NCBI GenBank assembly: GCA_029862745.1
Contig: JAOTWS010000007.1
Span: 1 to 64,000, forward strand
Length of the DNA: 64,000 nt
Origin: Nitrosopumilus sp.
GTDB lineage: Archaea; Thermoproteota; Nitrososphaeria; Nitrososphaerales; Nitrosopumilaceae
Reading direction: 5' to 3'
The translations under genes were made by a program, and so were the position numbers. The notes beneath the pieces were generated by a model that saw only the letters and a list, made by a program, of their open reading frames with translations, ran no database searches and was not told where the DNA came from. Every line of letters starts with the position of its first letter. Within the stretch, counting starts at the first letter, position 1. Shown here piece by piece: positions 1 to 8,737 of this stretch.

Positions 1-2
1 AT

Positions 3-1004
3 ACACTCACTACACAGTATCAATTCCCAGATACTGACGGTGATGGAATTGAAGATAGATGGGACTCATGCATTAATGAGCCTGAAAACTATAATGATTA
101 TCTAGATAAAGATGGCTGTCCAGATGTTGAAGGAACAACGGGAGGTAATATGCTTGATGCTGATTATGATGGTATAGCAGATCATTTAGATCAGTGTCCA
201 ATGATTGCTGAAAGATATAATGGCTTCCAAGATGATGACGGCTGTCCCGATAGTATTGATTATCAAACAATAGGAGATTCTGACGGTGATGGTATCTATG
301 ATGATATAGATCAGTGCCCTCTTGCTAAAGAGACATACAATAGATATCTAGATTCAGACGGCTGTCCAGATTATGTAGCAGATAACAAATTTGTTTTTGA
401 TACTGATGGAGATGGTATTATTGATAACCTAGACTTGTGTCCAAATCGTCCTGAAACATTCAATGGATTTTTAGATTCAGATGGCTGTCCAGATAATCAA
501 ACATCCTCTATTGATACTGATAGAGATGGAATTTCTGATAATTTAGATTCATGTCCTCTAGATCCTGAAACTTACAACAGATTTCAAGATGATGACGGTT
601 GCCCTGACACTGCAGATACACTCACTACACAGTATCAATTCCCAGATACTGACGGTGATGGAATTGAAGATAGATGGGACTCATGCATTAATGAGCCTGA
701 AAACTATAATGATTATCTAGATAAAGATGGCTGTCCAGATGTACCTGGTGCACAATCAACTACTCCTACATATGCCGATTCAGATAATGATGGTTATCCA
801 GATGTAATTGATTCATGTCCATTAAATCCTGAAACATGGAATAAATATCTAGATTGGGATGGTTGTCCTGATACTGCTCCAGAACAGCAAAGATTTGTAC
901 ACGATGATGATCTAGATGGCATCATTAATGATGAAGATCTCTGTCCATTTGATCCTGAAGACTATGATGGAGACAGAGATACAGATGGATGTCCTGACCA
1001 ATAG
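3..1004 (+). CDS. Thrombospondin type-3 repeat protein, 5' truncated by window edge
   Basis: The reading frame is open from the first bases of the window, so the true start lies upstream. Eight repeats end in DGCPD, each with an acidic DxDGDGIxD loop, a CP pair and an ExYN or ExWN segment. This is the thrombospondin type-3/calcium-binding pattern of secreted proteins, with paired Cys likely forming disulfides and Asp-rich loops likely binding Ca2+. The stop TAG lies directly against the next gene's possible GTG. The last part is nearly identical to the ends of the two following genes. The role (cell surface or matrix) is inferred; no enzyme domain is visible. Confidence 0.85.
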   Translation, partial: TLTTQYQFPDTDGDGIEDRWDSCINEPENYNDYLDKDGCPDVEGTTGGNMLDADYDGIADHLDQCPMIAERYNGFQDDDGCPDSIDYQTIGDSDGDGIYDDIDQCPLAKETYNRYLDSDGCPDYVADNKFVFDTDGDGIIDNLDLCPNRPETFNGFLDSDGCPDNQTSSIDTDRDGISDNLDSCPLDPETYNRFQDDDGCPDTADTLTTQYQFPDTDGDGIEDRWDSCINEPENYNDYLDKDGCPDVPGAQSTTPTYADSDNDGYPDVIDSCPLNPETWNKYLDWDGCPDTAPEQQRFVHDDDLDGIINDEDLCPFDPEDYDGDRDTDGCPDQ

Positions 1005-1138
1005 GTGTATCGAAGAATGAAAAAACAATATCTTTTAGGATTTTTGATTTTACTTACTACCACCATTGGAATGTTTCCAAGTGGAGTATATGCTAATGAA
1101 GCAATTGATTCTGACGGTGATGGAGTTCCAAATAACCT
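936..1138 (+). repeat. 203-bp direct repeat, copy 1 (junction of tandem TSP3 genes)
   Basis: Identical to 1986-2188 at a spacing of 1050 bp. It covers the end of one repeat gene, its stop codon and the signal peptide of the next, which is the footprint of a tandem gene duplication or unequal crossover. Confidence 0.9.
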
Positions 1139-2054
1139 AGATCAATGCCCTCATCTTCTAGAAGACTATGATCCACAATATGGAAATAACATTGATGGTT
1201 GTCCAGCAGACTTTGTACCATGGTATGATGAAGATTATGATGGCATTCAAGACCACATTGATAATTGTCCAACTCTAAAAGAGACATACAACAGATTCCA
1301 AGATGAAGATGGTTGCCCTGATACACTTCCAGGAACTAAAGTTGGAGGATCTCCAGATTCTGACGGTGATGGAATTAATGATTATAAAGATCATTGCCCA
1401 AACCAACCTGAAACTTTTAATGGAATTCTTGATTTAGATGGATGTCCAGATAATTATATTTTAAAAACTGATAGAGATCAAGATGGAATTCCAGATGCAA
1501 TAGATGCATGTCCAACTGCTAAAGAAACATGGAATAAATTCCAAGATGATGACGGCTGTCCAGATATTATTTCCAAATCATTTGTCGTTGATTCAGATAA
1601 TGATGGAATATTGAATATCCATGATACATGCATACTGGAACTTGAAACTTATAATTTCTTCCAAGATGATGACGGCTGCCCAGATGTTAATAACATACAA
1701 CCTGATTCTGACGGTGATGGTATTCCAGATGTAATCGATATGTGTCCCACACAAAATGAAACATGGAACAAATATTTTGACACTGATGGCTGTCCAGATA
1801 CTTTACCAGTTGGAAATGTCATAATTGATAGTGATGGTGATGGAATAAACGATAATGTTGATTTGTGTATAAATGAAAAAGAAACCTGGAACAAGTATCT
1901 TGATAATGACGGCTGTCCAGACATTGCACCTGAGCAGTCAAGATACAAGCATGATGCTGATTTGGATGGTATTATCAATCAAAATGATCTCTGTCCATTT
2001 GATCCTGAAGACTATGATGGAGACAGAGATACAGATGGATGTCCTGACCAATAG
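1017..2054 (+). CDS. Secreted thrombospondin type-3 repeat protein (8 repeats)
   Basis: About 345 residues. The ATG at 1017 is preferred over an in-frame GTG at 1005 because it gives a clean signal peptide: two lysines, a hydrophobic core and an AxA-type end near VYANE. Eight Ca-binding type repeats follow, each with the DGCP signature. It is a tandem paralogue of the genes on both sides: the 203 bp from 936 to 1138 recur exactly at 1986-2188, across the stop/start junction. There is no C-terminal membrane anchor, so it is likely exported and held, if at all, by protein-protein contacts. Function is not known. Confidence 0.85.
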   Translation: MKKQYLLGFLILLTTTIGMFPSGVYANEAIDSDGDGVPNNLDQCPHLLEDYDPQYGNNIDGCPADFVPWYDEDYDGIQDHIDNCPTLKETYNRFQDEDGCPDTLPGTKVGGSPDSDGDGINDYKDHCPNQPETFNGILDLDGCPDNYILKTDRDQDGIPDAIDACPTAKETWNKFQDDDGCPDIISKSFVVDSDNDGILNIHDTCILELETYNFFQDDDGCPDVNNIQPDSDGDGIPDVIDMCPTQNETWNKYFDTDGCPDTLPVGNVIIDSDGDGINDNVDLCINEKETWNKYLDNDGCPDIAPEQSRYKHDADLDGIINQNDLCPFDPEDYDGDRDTDGCPDQ

Positions 2055-2188
2055 GTGTATCGAAGAATGAAAAAACAATATCTTTTAGGATTTTTGATTT
2101 TACTTACTACCACCATTGGAATGTTTCCAAGTGGAGTATATGCTAATGAAGCAATTGATTCTGACGGTGATGGAGTTCCAAATAACCT
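1986..2188 (+). repeat. 203-bp direct repeat, copy 2 (junction of tandem TSP3 genes)
   Basis: Second copy of the repeat at 936-1138. It starts after a single mismatch (A at 935 against T at 1985) and ends at A1139 against C2189. Confidence 0.9.
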
Positions 2189-4868
2189 CGATTACTGTCC
2201 TCATCTTCTAGAAGACTATGATCCACAATATGGAAATAACATTGATGGTTGTCCAGCAGACTTTGTACCATGGTATGATGCTGATTATGATGGCATTCAA
2301 GACCACATTGATAATTGTCCAACTGTAAAAGAGACATACAACAGATTCCAAGATGAAGATGGCTGTCCTGATACACTTCCAGGAACTAAAGTTGGAGGAT
2401 CTCCAGATTCTGACGGTGATGGATATCCTGATTATATGGATTTGTGTCCAAATCGTCCTGAAACATTCAATGGCATTGATGATAAAGACGGTTGTCCTGA
2501 TGATGCTTCAAGTTTAAAAGATACTGATAGAGATGGAATTTCTGATAATTTAGATGCGTGTCCTCTAGAATCTGAAACCTACAACTTCTACTTGGATCAA
2601 GACGGCTGCCCTGATAATGTAGATACACTCACTACACAATACCAATTCCCAGATTCTGACGGTGATGGAATTGATGATAGATGGGATCAATGTTTAAACG
2701 AACCTGAAAACTATAATGATTATCTAGATAAAGATGGCTGTCCAGATGTACCTGGAATTTCACAATCTGCATTACCTGATTCTGATTATGATCTGATTCC
2801 AGATATATATGACGCATGTCCATTTGAGCGTGAAAACTATAACAAATTCCAAGATTCTGACGGCTGTCCCGATGAAATTGAACTTTCAGTCTCAGGTGAT
2901 TCTGACGGTGATGGAATTCCTAATAGTGTTGATCAATGTCCTTATTCTAAAGAAACTTACAACAAATTCCAAGATGATGACGGTTGCCCTGATACACTTC
3001 CAGGAACTAAAGTTGGAGGATCTCCAGATTCTGACGGTGATGGAATTGTTGATAATCTAGATCGTTGTCCAAACCAACCAGAAACATATAATGGATTTTT
3101 AGATTCTGACGGCTGTCCTGATAACTCTGACTCTATTCTTGATTCAGATAATGATGGAATATTGAATATCAATGATGCATGCATACTGGAACCTGAAACT
3201 TATAATTTCTTCCAAGATTCTGACGGCTGCCCAGATTCAAACGATTCTATGACTTCATCCTATCTATTCCCAGATTCTGACGGTGATGGAATTGATGATA
3301 GATGGGATCAATGTTTAAACGAACCTGAAAACTATAATGATTATCTAGATAAAGATGGCTGTCCAGATGTACCTGGAATTTCACAATCTGCATTACCTGA
3401 TTCTGATTATGATCTGATTCCAGATATATATGACGCATGTCCATTTGAGCGTGAAAACTATAACAAATTCCAAGATTCTGACGGCTGTCCCGATGAAATT
3501 GAACTTTCAGTCTCAGGTGATTCTGACGGTGATGGAATTCCTAATAGTGTTGATCAATGTCCTTATTCTAAAGAAACTTACAACAAATTCCAAGATGATG
3601 ACGGTTGCCCTGATACACTTCCAGGAACTAAAGTTGGAGGATCTCCAGATTCTGACGGTGATGGAATTGTTGATAATCTAGATCGTTGTCCAAACCAACC
3701 AGAAACATATAATGGATTTTTAGATTCTGACGGCTGTCCTGATAACTCTGACTCTATTCTTGATTCAGATAATGATGGAATATTGAATATCAATGATGCA
3801 TGCATACTGGAACCTGAAACTTATAATTTCTTCCAAGATTCTGACGGCTGCCCAGATTCAAACGATTCTATGACTTCATCCTATCTATTCCCAGATTCTG
3901 ACGGTGATGGAATTGATGATAGATGGGATCAATGTTTAAACGAACCTGAAAACTATAATGATTATCTAGATAAAGATGGCTGTCCAGATGTACCTGGAAT
4001 TTCACAATCTGCATTACCTGATTCTGATTATGACGGTATAGCAGATCATTTAGATCAGTGTCCAATGATTGCTGAAAGATATAATGGCTTCCAAGATGAA
4101 GATGGCTGTCCCGATAGTATTGATTATCAAGCAATAGGTGATGGTGATGCCGACGGTATCTATGATGATGTAGATCAATGCCCTCTTGATAAAGAAACTT
4201 ACAACAAATTCCAAGATGATGATGGCTGTCCAGACTCAGTTGCAGATAATTTAACCACTCATGATTCTGACGGTGATGGAATTGTTGATAACCTTGACTT
4301 GTGTCCAAATCGTCCTGAAACATTCAATAGCATTGATGATAAAGACGGTTGTCCTGATAATGATCTTGGTATAAGAGATGCTGATAGAGATGGAATTTCT
4401 GATAATTTAGATTCATGTCCTATAAATCCTGAAACTTACAACAAATTCCAAGATGAAGATGGCTGCCCTGACACTGCAGATACACTCACTACACAATACC
4501 AATTCCCAGATTCTGACGGTGATGGAATTGAAGATAGATGGGACTCATGCATTAATGAGCCTGAAAACTATAATGATTATCTAGATAAAGATGGCTGTCC
4601 AGATGTACCTGGTGCACAATCAACTGCTCCTACATATACTGATTTAGATAATGATGGTTATCCAGATGTAATTGATTCATGTCCAATAAATCCTGAAACA
4701 TGGAATAAATACAATGATCATGACGGTTGCCCTGATACTGCTCCAGAACAGCAAAGATTTGTACATGACGATGATCTAGATGGCATCATTAATGATGAAG
4801 ATCTCTGTCCATTTGATCCTGAAGACTATGATGGAGATAGAGATAATGATGGTTGCCCTGATTACTGA
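2067..4868 (+). CDS. Large secreted thrombospondin type-3 repeat protein (22 repeats)
   Basis: About 933 residues from the ATG at 2067 (an in-frame GTG lies at 2055). It has the same signal peptide as the preceding gene, then 22 DGCP-ending repeats. The middle contains a 621-bp DNA tandem repeat (207 residues, five DGCP units), present twice in full from 2645 plus a partial third copy ending near 4034. The protein is very acidic and Cys-paired, as expected for an extracellular Ca2+-dependent rod. The C-terminus ends a few residues after the last repeat without an anchor. The repeat number could be mis-assembled. The biological role is unknown. Confidence 0.85.
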   Translation: MKKQYLLGFLILLTTTIGMFPSGVYANEAIDSDGDGVPNNLDYCPHLLEDYDPQYGNNIDGCPADFVPWYDADYDGIQDHIDNCPTVKETYNRFQDEDGCPDTLPGTKVGGSPDSDGDGYPDYMDLCPNRPETFNGIDDKDGCPDDASSLKDTDRDGISDNLDACPLESETYNFYLDQDGCPDNVDTLTTQYQFPDSDGDGIDDRWDQCLNEPENYNDYLDKDGCPDVPGISQSALPDSDYDLIPDIYDACPFERENYNKFQDSDGCPDEIELSVSGDSDGDGIPNSVDQCPYSKETYNKFQDDDGCPDTLPGTKVGGSPDSDGDGIVDNLDRCPNQPETYNGFLDSDGCPDNSDSILDSDNDGILNINDACILEPETYNFFQDSDGCPDSNDSMTSSYLFPDSDGDGIDDRWDQCLNEPENYNDYLDKDGCPDVPGISQSALPDSDYDLIPDIYDACPFERENYNKFQDSDGCPDEIELSVSGDSDGDGIPNSVDQCPYSKETYNKFQDDDGCPDTLPGTKVGGSPDSDGDGIVDNLDRCPNQPETYNGFLDSDGCPDNSDSILDSDNDGILNINDACILEPETYNFFQDSDGCPDSNDSMTSSYLFPDSDGDGIDDRWDQCLNEPENYNDYLDKDGCPDVPGISQSALPDSDYDGIADHLDQCPMIAERYNGFQDEDGCPDSIDYQAIGDGDADGIYDDVDQCPLDKETYNKFQDDDGCPDSVADNLTTHDSDGDGIVDNLDLCPNRPETFNSIDDKDGCPDNDLGIRDADRDGISDNLDSCPINPETYNKFQDEDGCPDTADTLTTQYQFPDSDGDGIEDRWDSCINEPENYNDYLDKDGCPDVPGAQSTAPTYTDLDNDGYPDVIDSCPINPETWNKYNDHDGCPDTAPEQQRFVHDDDLDGIINDEDLCPFDPEDYDGDRDNDGCPDY
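2645..4034 (+). repeat. 621-bp tandem repeat, two full copies plus a partial third
   Basis: Bases from 2645 recur at 3266 and again at 3887 (period 621, in frame). The third copy departs from the pattern near 4034. The copies look identical, so duplication is recent or kept uniform by recombination. The region is also at risk of assembly error. Confidence 0.85.
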
Positions 4869-4916
4869 TGTTAATTATTTGAAATACTAAATATATTCAG
4901 ATTATAAAATTAAATT

Positions 4917-5876
4917 ATGCTTCCAAATTTTTCAAGTAGAGCATTTTTAGCTCCTATGGCTGGAGTCAGTGATCCTGCACTTCGACTACAATGTAAAAAC
5001 ATGGGAGCTGGTCTTGTTGTTACAGAATTTACCAATATCCATAGTATTGTAGCTAAAGAAAACCAACTTAAAGAAAACATGCAAACAATACGAGAATTCA
5101 TTGAATATTCAGAACAAGAACGCCCACTATCTGTTCAGCTGTTCGGTTCTGATCTTATTGCATTAGAAAAAGCTGCAAAAATTGTAGAACCTTATTTTGA
5201 TATGATTGATTACAATATGGGTTGTCCTGCACCTCATATTACTAAACAAATGGCTGGAGGAGCTCTTTTACAAGAAGTTAATCTAACTCAGCAAATATTT
5301 CGCACACTTGTAAATGCCGTAAAAAAACCTGTAACTCTCAAAATTCGTTCCGGTGTGACAAATGCCAGTAGATTTCTTTTTAGAGATATTGCTGAAATTG
5401 CTGAAGATGAGGGAATTCAAATGATTACTCTTCATCCAAGAACTGTAAGTCAAGGTTATTCTGGAAATGCAGATTGGGCAATGATTAAAGAACTAAAAGA
5501 AATTTCCAACCTGCCTATTGTTGGAAATGGGGATATCACTACTCCTGAAGATGCTAAAGCTATGATTGATGAGACTGGTTGTGATTATGTCATGATTGGT
5601 CGTGGTGCAATGGGAAACCCATTTTTATTCGAGCAAATTAATGATTATCTAAAAACTAATTCCTATAGCGAATATTCTTTTAAAGATCGATTGGATTCTT
5701 TTTTTGATTATTTACACATTACAAGTAGGTATAAAATCAAATTTGCAAATATTAAGAGTCAGGCTATACGATTTACAAGAGGTATGTATTGTGGTTCTAA
5801 ACTTCGTTCAAAAATTACCACTTCAAAAAATATTGAGGAACTAAAGAAAATTATGAATGATGCATATAACAAATAG
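4917..5876 (+). CDS. dus: tRNA-dihydrouridine synthase family protein
   Basis: A 319-residue FMN-dependent TIM-barrel enzyme that would reduce uridine to dihydrouridine in the tRNA D-loop. Visible signatures are the N-terminal LAPMAGVSD strand, the active-site NMGCPAP segment (Cys near residue 105), the KIRSG strand, the LHPRT motif, and the phosphate-binding VGNGDI and MIGRGAMGNP loops. The length matches the family. It starts 48 bp after the TSP3 array and is probably an independent unit. Substrate position in tRNA cannot be told from sequence. Confidence 0.93.
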   Translation: MLPNFSSRAFLAPMAGVSDPALRLQCKNMGAGLVVTEFTNIHSIVAKENQLKENMQTIREFIEYSEQERPLSVQLFGSDLIALEKAAKIVEPYFDMIDYNMGCPAPHITKQMAGGALLQEVNLTQQIFRTLVNAVKKPVTLKIRSGVTNASRFLFRDIAEIAEDEGIQMITLHPRTVSQGYSGNADWAMIKELKEISNLPIVGNGDITTPEDAKAMIDETGCDYVMIGRGAMGNPFLFEQINDYLKTNSYSEYSFKDRLDSFFDYLHITSRYKIKFANIKSQAIRFTRGMYCGSKLRSKITTSKNIEELKKIMNDAYNK

Positions 5877-6015
5877 AAATTTATTAAATTATTTTAAATC
5901 ACTTTACATCTATTAATAATAGTACCAAAATTTGTACTAAATTTTTGAAAAAATTTGATTATTCTTATATATTTCAAAATATAGTTCAAAGTATGAACTT
6001 AGGATTTGATTTCTA

Positions 6016-6255
6016 ATGGCAACAGCTTATGTTCTCATAAACTGTGAACTTGGTTCTGAAGATGCAGTAATCTCAGAATTAAAATCCATTAACGGAGTTG
6101 TTGAAGTACATGGTACATTTGGTGCATATGATATCTTAGCTAAAGTTGAATCCAATCTGGTAGAAGCATTGCGTGAAACCATCACTTGGAAGATTAGAAA
6201 AATCCCAAAAATTAGATCAACTTTGACATTGATGGGAATTGAAGGTCAACAATAA
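6016..6255 (+). CDS. Stand-alone Lrp/AsnC ligand-binding (RAM) domain protein
   Basis: 79 residues corresponding to the C-terminal RAM domain of Lrp/AsnC regulators, without the DNA-binding HTH. The pattern AYVLINCELGSE, a GVVEVHGTFGAYDILAKV strand-turn and a closing STLTLMGIE strand are typical. Such proteins form dimers or octamers that bind amino acids and may modulate full-length Lrp partners. A close paralogue lies at 37509-37748. The ATG at 6016 follows a purine-poor leader, and no alternative start is needed. Confidence 0.88.
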   Translation: MATAYVLINCELGSEDAVISELKSINGVVEVHGTFGAYDILAKVESNLVEALRETITWKIRKIPKIRSTLTLMGIEGQQ

Positions 6256-6302
6256 TCTTCAACATACCTTGCTTTTATACTCAAATTGTAATATGTTACC
6301 AT

Positions 6303-6363
6303 CCCTTCAAAAACACGGTCCTCCAAAGGGACACCTAACTGAGAGGGGTAGCAACCTCTCAGT
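6303..6363 (+). ncRNA. Two-hairpin element between convergent genes (terminator or small RNA)
   Basis: A perfect 9-bp stem (6338-6346 with 6355-6363, loop GGTAGCAA) is preceded by a weaker stem pairing CCCTT at 6303 with AAGGG at 6326. It sits between the 3' ends of the RAM gene (plus) and the PII gene (minus). No T-run follows directly, so it is not a classic intrinsic terminator. It could protect transcript ends or be a small RNA. Strand is uncertain because the stem is symmetric. Confidence 0.4.
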
Positions 6364-6420
6364 AGTTAATTCCAAATCAAATTCACATGTAACTATTTTT
6401 AATTTAATAAAAGAAAATGA

Positions 6421-6762
6421 TTAGAGAGCATCATTACCTCTCTTTTTTGATGCAATGTTGATGGTATCATCAACTGATGATATCACTATGATGCCATCTC
6501 CTGGGTTTCCAGTAAATGCTGCATTTGTAATTGCGGTGGTTATTTTGTCCACATCCAAGTCATTCACAATTGTACTAATCGTTGCAACTTTGTTGAATTC
6601 AGCAATAAAAGTACCTGTTCCTCTACCTGCCCTTATGGTTTGTCTTTGTCCAGAACCTCTTCCATTACCTTCAAGAATGGTAAATCCGCCAACTATTCCT
6701 TTTATTGCTTCTGATACTGCACCAGTTTTATCAATATGTACAGTTGCCTCAATTCGTTTCAT
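6421..6762 (-). CDS. glnK: PII-family nitrogen regulatory protein
   Basis: 113 residues with the PII fold order: an N-terminal MKRIEATV strand, a GGFTILEGNGRGSGQRQ segment leading into the T-loop, and a C-terminal TGNPGDGIIVISSVDD segment matching the ATP-binding C-loop. PII proteins sense ATP/ADP and 2-oxoglutarate and control ammonium transport or assimilation. The T-loop lacks the usual tyrosine (GRGTGTF in its place), so control by uridylylation is unlikely. No amt gene adjoins it. The gene converges with the RAM gene. Confidence 0.85.
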   Translation of the reverse strand: MKRIEATVHIDKTGAVSEAIKGIVGGFTILEGNGRGSGQRQTIRAGRGTGTFIAEFNKVATISTIVNDLDVDKITTAITNAAFTGNPGDGIIVISSVDDTINIASKKRGNDAL

Positions 6763-6887
6763 TTCAATTCTTCTTTTATCATTGTTTAAAAAAGATTATA
6801 TGTTTTTATTCAAATTTTATGATACTATAAGGTAATTGGTTATATTATAATCCTCTGACCTTTTTAGTACTAAATTAAATCAAAATT

Positions 6888-7064
6888 ATGAAAAGTGATG
6901 AAAAACGATCTCATAGATTAAACTATCTTTTAAAATATTATTTGACAAATCCTAAAGAATATGATCTATATCTAAGAGCCAAACAAATGGGAGTGACTGA
7001 CTCAACTGCTAAGGATTACATTAGAACAGTAATTATTCAAGCCCAGAAGATTTATTCAAAATAG
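6888..7064 (+). CDS. 58-residue predicted helix-turn-helix protein
   Basis: This small ORF falls under a 60-codon cutoff. It begins MKSDEKRSH, is basic and helical, and contains AKQMGVTDSTAKDYIRTV, which reads like the second and recognition helices of an HTH. An AT-rich TTTTTAGTACTAAATTAAAT stretch lies upstream. The codon pattern resembles neighbouring genes. A DNA-binding role is inferred from the helix pattern alone; no family is recognised. Confidence 0.6.
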   Translation: MKSDEKRSHRLNYLLKYYLTNPKEYDLYLRAKQMGVTDSTAKDYIRTVIIQAQKIYSK

Positions 7065-7162
7065 TTTTAACCTATTCAAAAATTTACCTTTTTCTATTCT
7101 TAAGAAATCCTAAGAATCTAAAACAAGGAATTCATAAATAATCAATATATGAGAAAATACAC

Positions 7163-7858
7163 ATGGATGATCCATTACTAGATGATGTAAAAGCTCTTTT
7201 AGATAAAGACTTTGGAGATGATCGTATTCTAAAGCAAATTTGTAGAGCTTGTGAAAATAACGAAGTCATTAGTAATTATGAAAGAAACTATGTTAGAAAA
7301 TTAGCAGAAAAATATCTGGGAAAAAAACCCAAAATTACTTCCACTCCATCTGCTGAAGAAAAAAATGTGGTTACAGATGTTATGATGTCACAACCAACAC
7401 ATATTCAAAAAATCCAACCACCTCAAAGAAAACCAGTAAAAATTCCATCTAGATCAAAAAATACAAAAATGATTATTGGGATTGGTACTGTTGCTTTGGC
7501 AATTATCATTGTAGTTGGTGTGTCATTTAGTGAAATGTCAGATGGACTTTCAAAAATAGATCCTAAAAATAATTCTATTCCTGTTTCATTATCTATTCAA
7601 ACTGATTTGCCATCATACAATAAAAAAGATCTGATATCCATAAGTGGTGTATCTAATACTTCTGGAAATGTAAATCTCTCTATTGTAAATCAAAATAATG
7701 AACTTGTATGGACAGAACAGGTATCATTAAAAAATAAAGGATCTTATTCGACTATATGTATTGCTGGTGGACCAGGCTGGGAAAGTTCTGGAACTTATAC
7801 CATCAAAGTAGATAATGGAGTGGAAACAAAATCAAGCACATTTTCATTTATTGCATAG
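7163..7858 (+). CDS. Single-pass membrane protein with extracellular beta-sandwich domain
   Basis: 231 residues. Residues 1-100 are a charged, helical, likely cytoplasmic part followed by a Pro/Lys-rich linker. Residues 103-122 are a hydrophobic segment of Ile/Val/Gly. Residues 135-231 are beta-rich, with a PSYNKKDLISISG motif seen in macroglobulin/MG2-like and other adhesion domains. No signal peptidase site is evident, so it is anchored N-in. A TATA-like ATAAATAATC precedes the start. Function is unknown; a surface or sensor role is possible. Confidence 0.75.
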   Translation: MDDPLLDDVKALLDKDFGDDRILKQICRACENNEVISNYERNYVRKLAEKYLGKKPKITSTPSAEEKNVVTDVMMSQPTHIQKIQPPQRKPVKIPSRSKNTKMIIGIGTVALAIIIVVGVSFSEMSDGLSKIDPKNNSIPVSLSIQTDLPSYNKKDLISISGVSNTSGNVNLSIVNQNNELVWTEQVSLKNKGSYSTICIAGGPGWESSGTYTIKVDNGVETKSSTFSFIA

Positions 7859-7859
7859 T

Positions 7860-8435
7860 TTATTCAAATTCTTTCCAATGAGAATCAATTAAATCTCTTA
7901 ATTTCTCAACACTAATTTCTTCCATATGTTCACGATAAACAATGAATTTATTTTGTCTTCCAGATCCTTCATCATAAATATTAGATGTGTTTTTTGGGAT
8001 TGCATTATTTTTCCACTGATCCATTCCAAAAATCCATACTGTTGCATCCGGATTTGAAAATTCAATGTCATCACAACCTATAACATAAAGATAACATTTT
8101 GTTACACGATTTAATTTTTCATGCAATTTTTCATAGGCTATCATTTGACCCTTTGCAATATTGATCTTATCATTATGGAATCCTTTGAATTCTAGAATGA
8201 CAAAACTTCCTTTGTGCTCAATTAGCCAATCTATATCCGTACCACCTGAGGCTATCATTCCATGAACAATTAAATCTCCTAATACCTCTCTCCCGCGACT
8301 AAATTCCTGTTCATCAAAAATTTGGTATTTTGCTTTTGGACTCTTGCGAATTATTTGTCTGGATGTTTCTTTAGAATTAACTAGATTCTCTTTTTCATAT
8401 AATGTATCAATCAAATCGTTAGTTTCATCAGTCAT
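7860..8435 (-). CDS. Uncharacterised protein with a PD-(D/E)XK nuclease-like core
   Basis: 191 residues. The segment GGTDIDWLIEHKGSFVILEF followed by KG has the spacing of a restriction-endonuclease fold active site: an Asp, a hairpin, then E-x-K. A later helix (AKGQMIAYEKLHEKL) fits the fold. A nuclease role is inferred from this motif. The start at 8435 gives a full N-terminal helical region. It lies tail-to-tail with the membrane protein gene and just downstream of the 73-residue ORF on the same strand. Confidence 0.65.
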   Translation of the reverse strand: MTDETNDLIDTLYEKENLVNSKETSRQIIRKSPKAKYQIFDEQEFSRGREVLGDLIVHGMIASGGTDIDWLIEHKGSFVILEFKGFHNDKINIAKGQMIAYEKLHEKLNRVTKCYLYVIGCDDIEFSNPDATVWIFGMDQWKNNAIPKNTSNIYDEGSGRQNKFIVYREHMEEISVEKLRDLIDSHWKEFE

Positions 8436-8499
8436 AATCTTTTTTTAACTTTAAAACTCGATGATAAGAGAGTTTGTACAGTTAGGTGATTTCCTTGAT

Positions 8500-8721
8500 C
8501 TATCTACAGAAAAATTCTTGTCCTGTTCCTTTGTATAAAATAAAATATTCATCTTGATTCTTCCTATCTTTTTTAGCGTTCAATGCATCTTGATACATTT
8601 CGAAATGCTCAATTAAATACAATTGATTTCCTGGTTCTCCAAAATAATCTATTCCTACTAAATTAAATCCAATTTCAGGAGTTAATTTGATCTTTTCACG
8701 CTCAAAAATATCTTCAGTCAA
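8500..8721 (-). CDS. Small conserved-looking hypothetical protein (73 aa)
   Basis: 73 residues, acidic and aromatic, with no signal peptide. It contains NLVGIDYFGEPGNQLYLIEHF and ends GQEFFCR. It lies between the tbp gene upstream and the nuclease-like ORF downstream on the same strand, so it could be cotranscribed with tbp. No family is recognised. Codon use and the absence of a better overlapping frame support it as a gene. Confidence 0.55.
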   Translation of the reverse strand: MTEDIFEREKIKLTPEIGFNLVGIDYFGEPGNQLYLIEHFEMYQDALNAKKDRKNQDEYFILYKGTGQEFFCR

Positions 8722-8737
8722 TTTCTAAAATAAAAAA

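Noticed and set aside
1-4868. Many antisense and shifted-frame ORFs over the TSP3 array
   Set aside because: They repeat with the array period, are low-complexity and are explained by the Asp-rich codon pattern of the real genes.
6239-6424. 61-residue ORF over the hairpin element
   Set aside because: It overlaps the RAM gene end, crosses the stem-loop and has no coding character.
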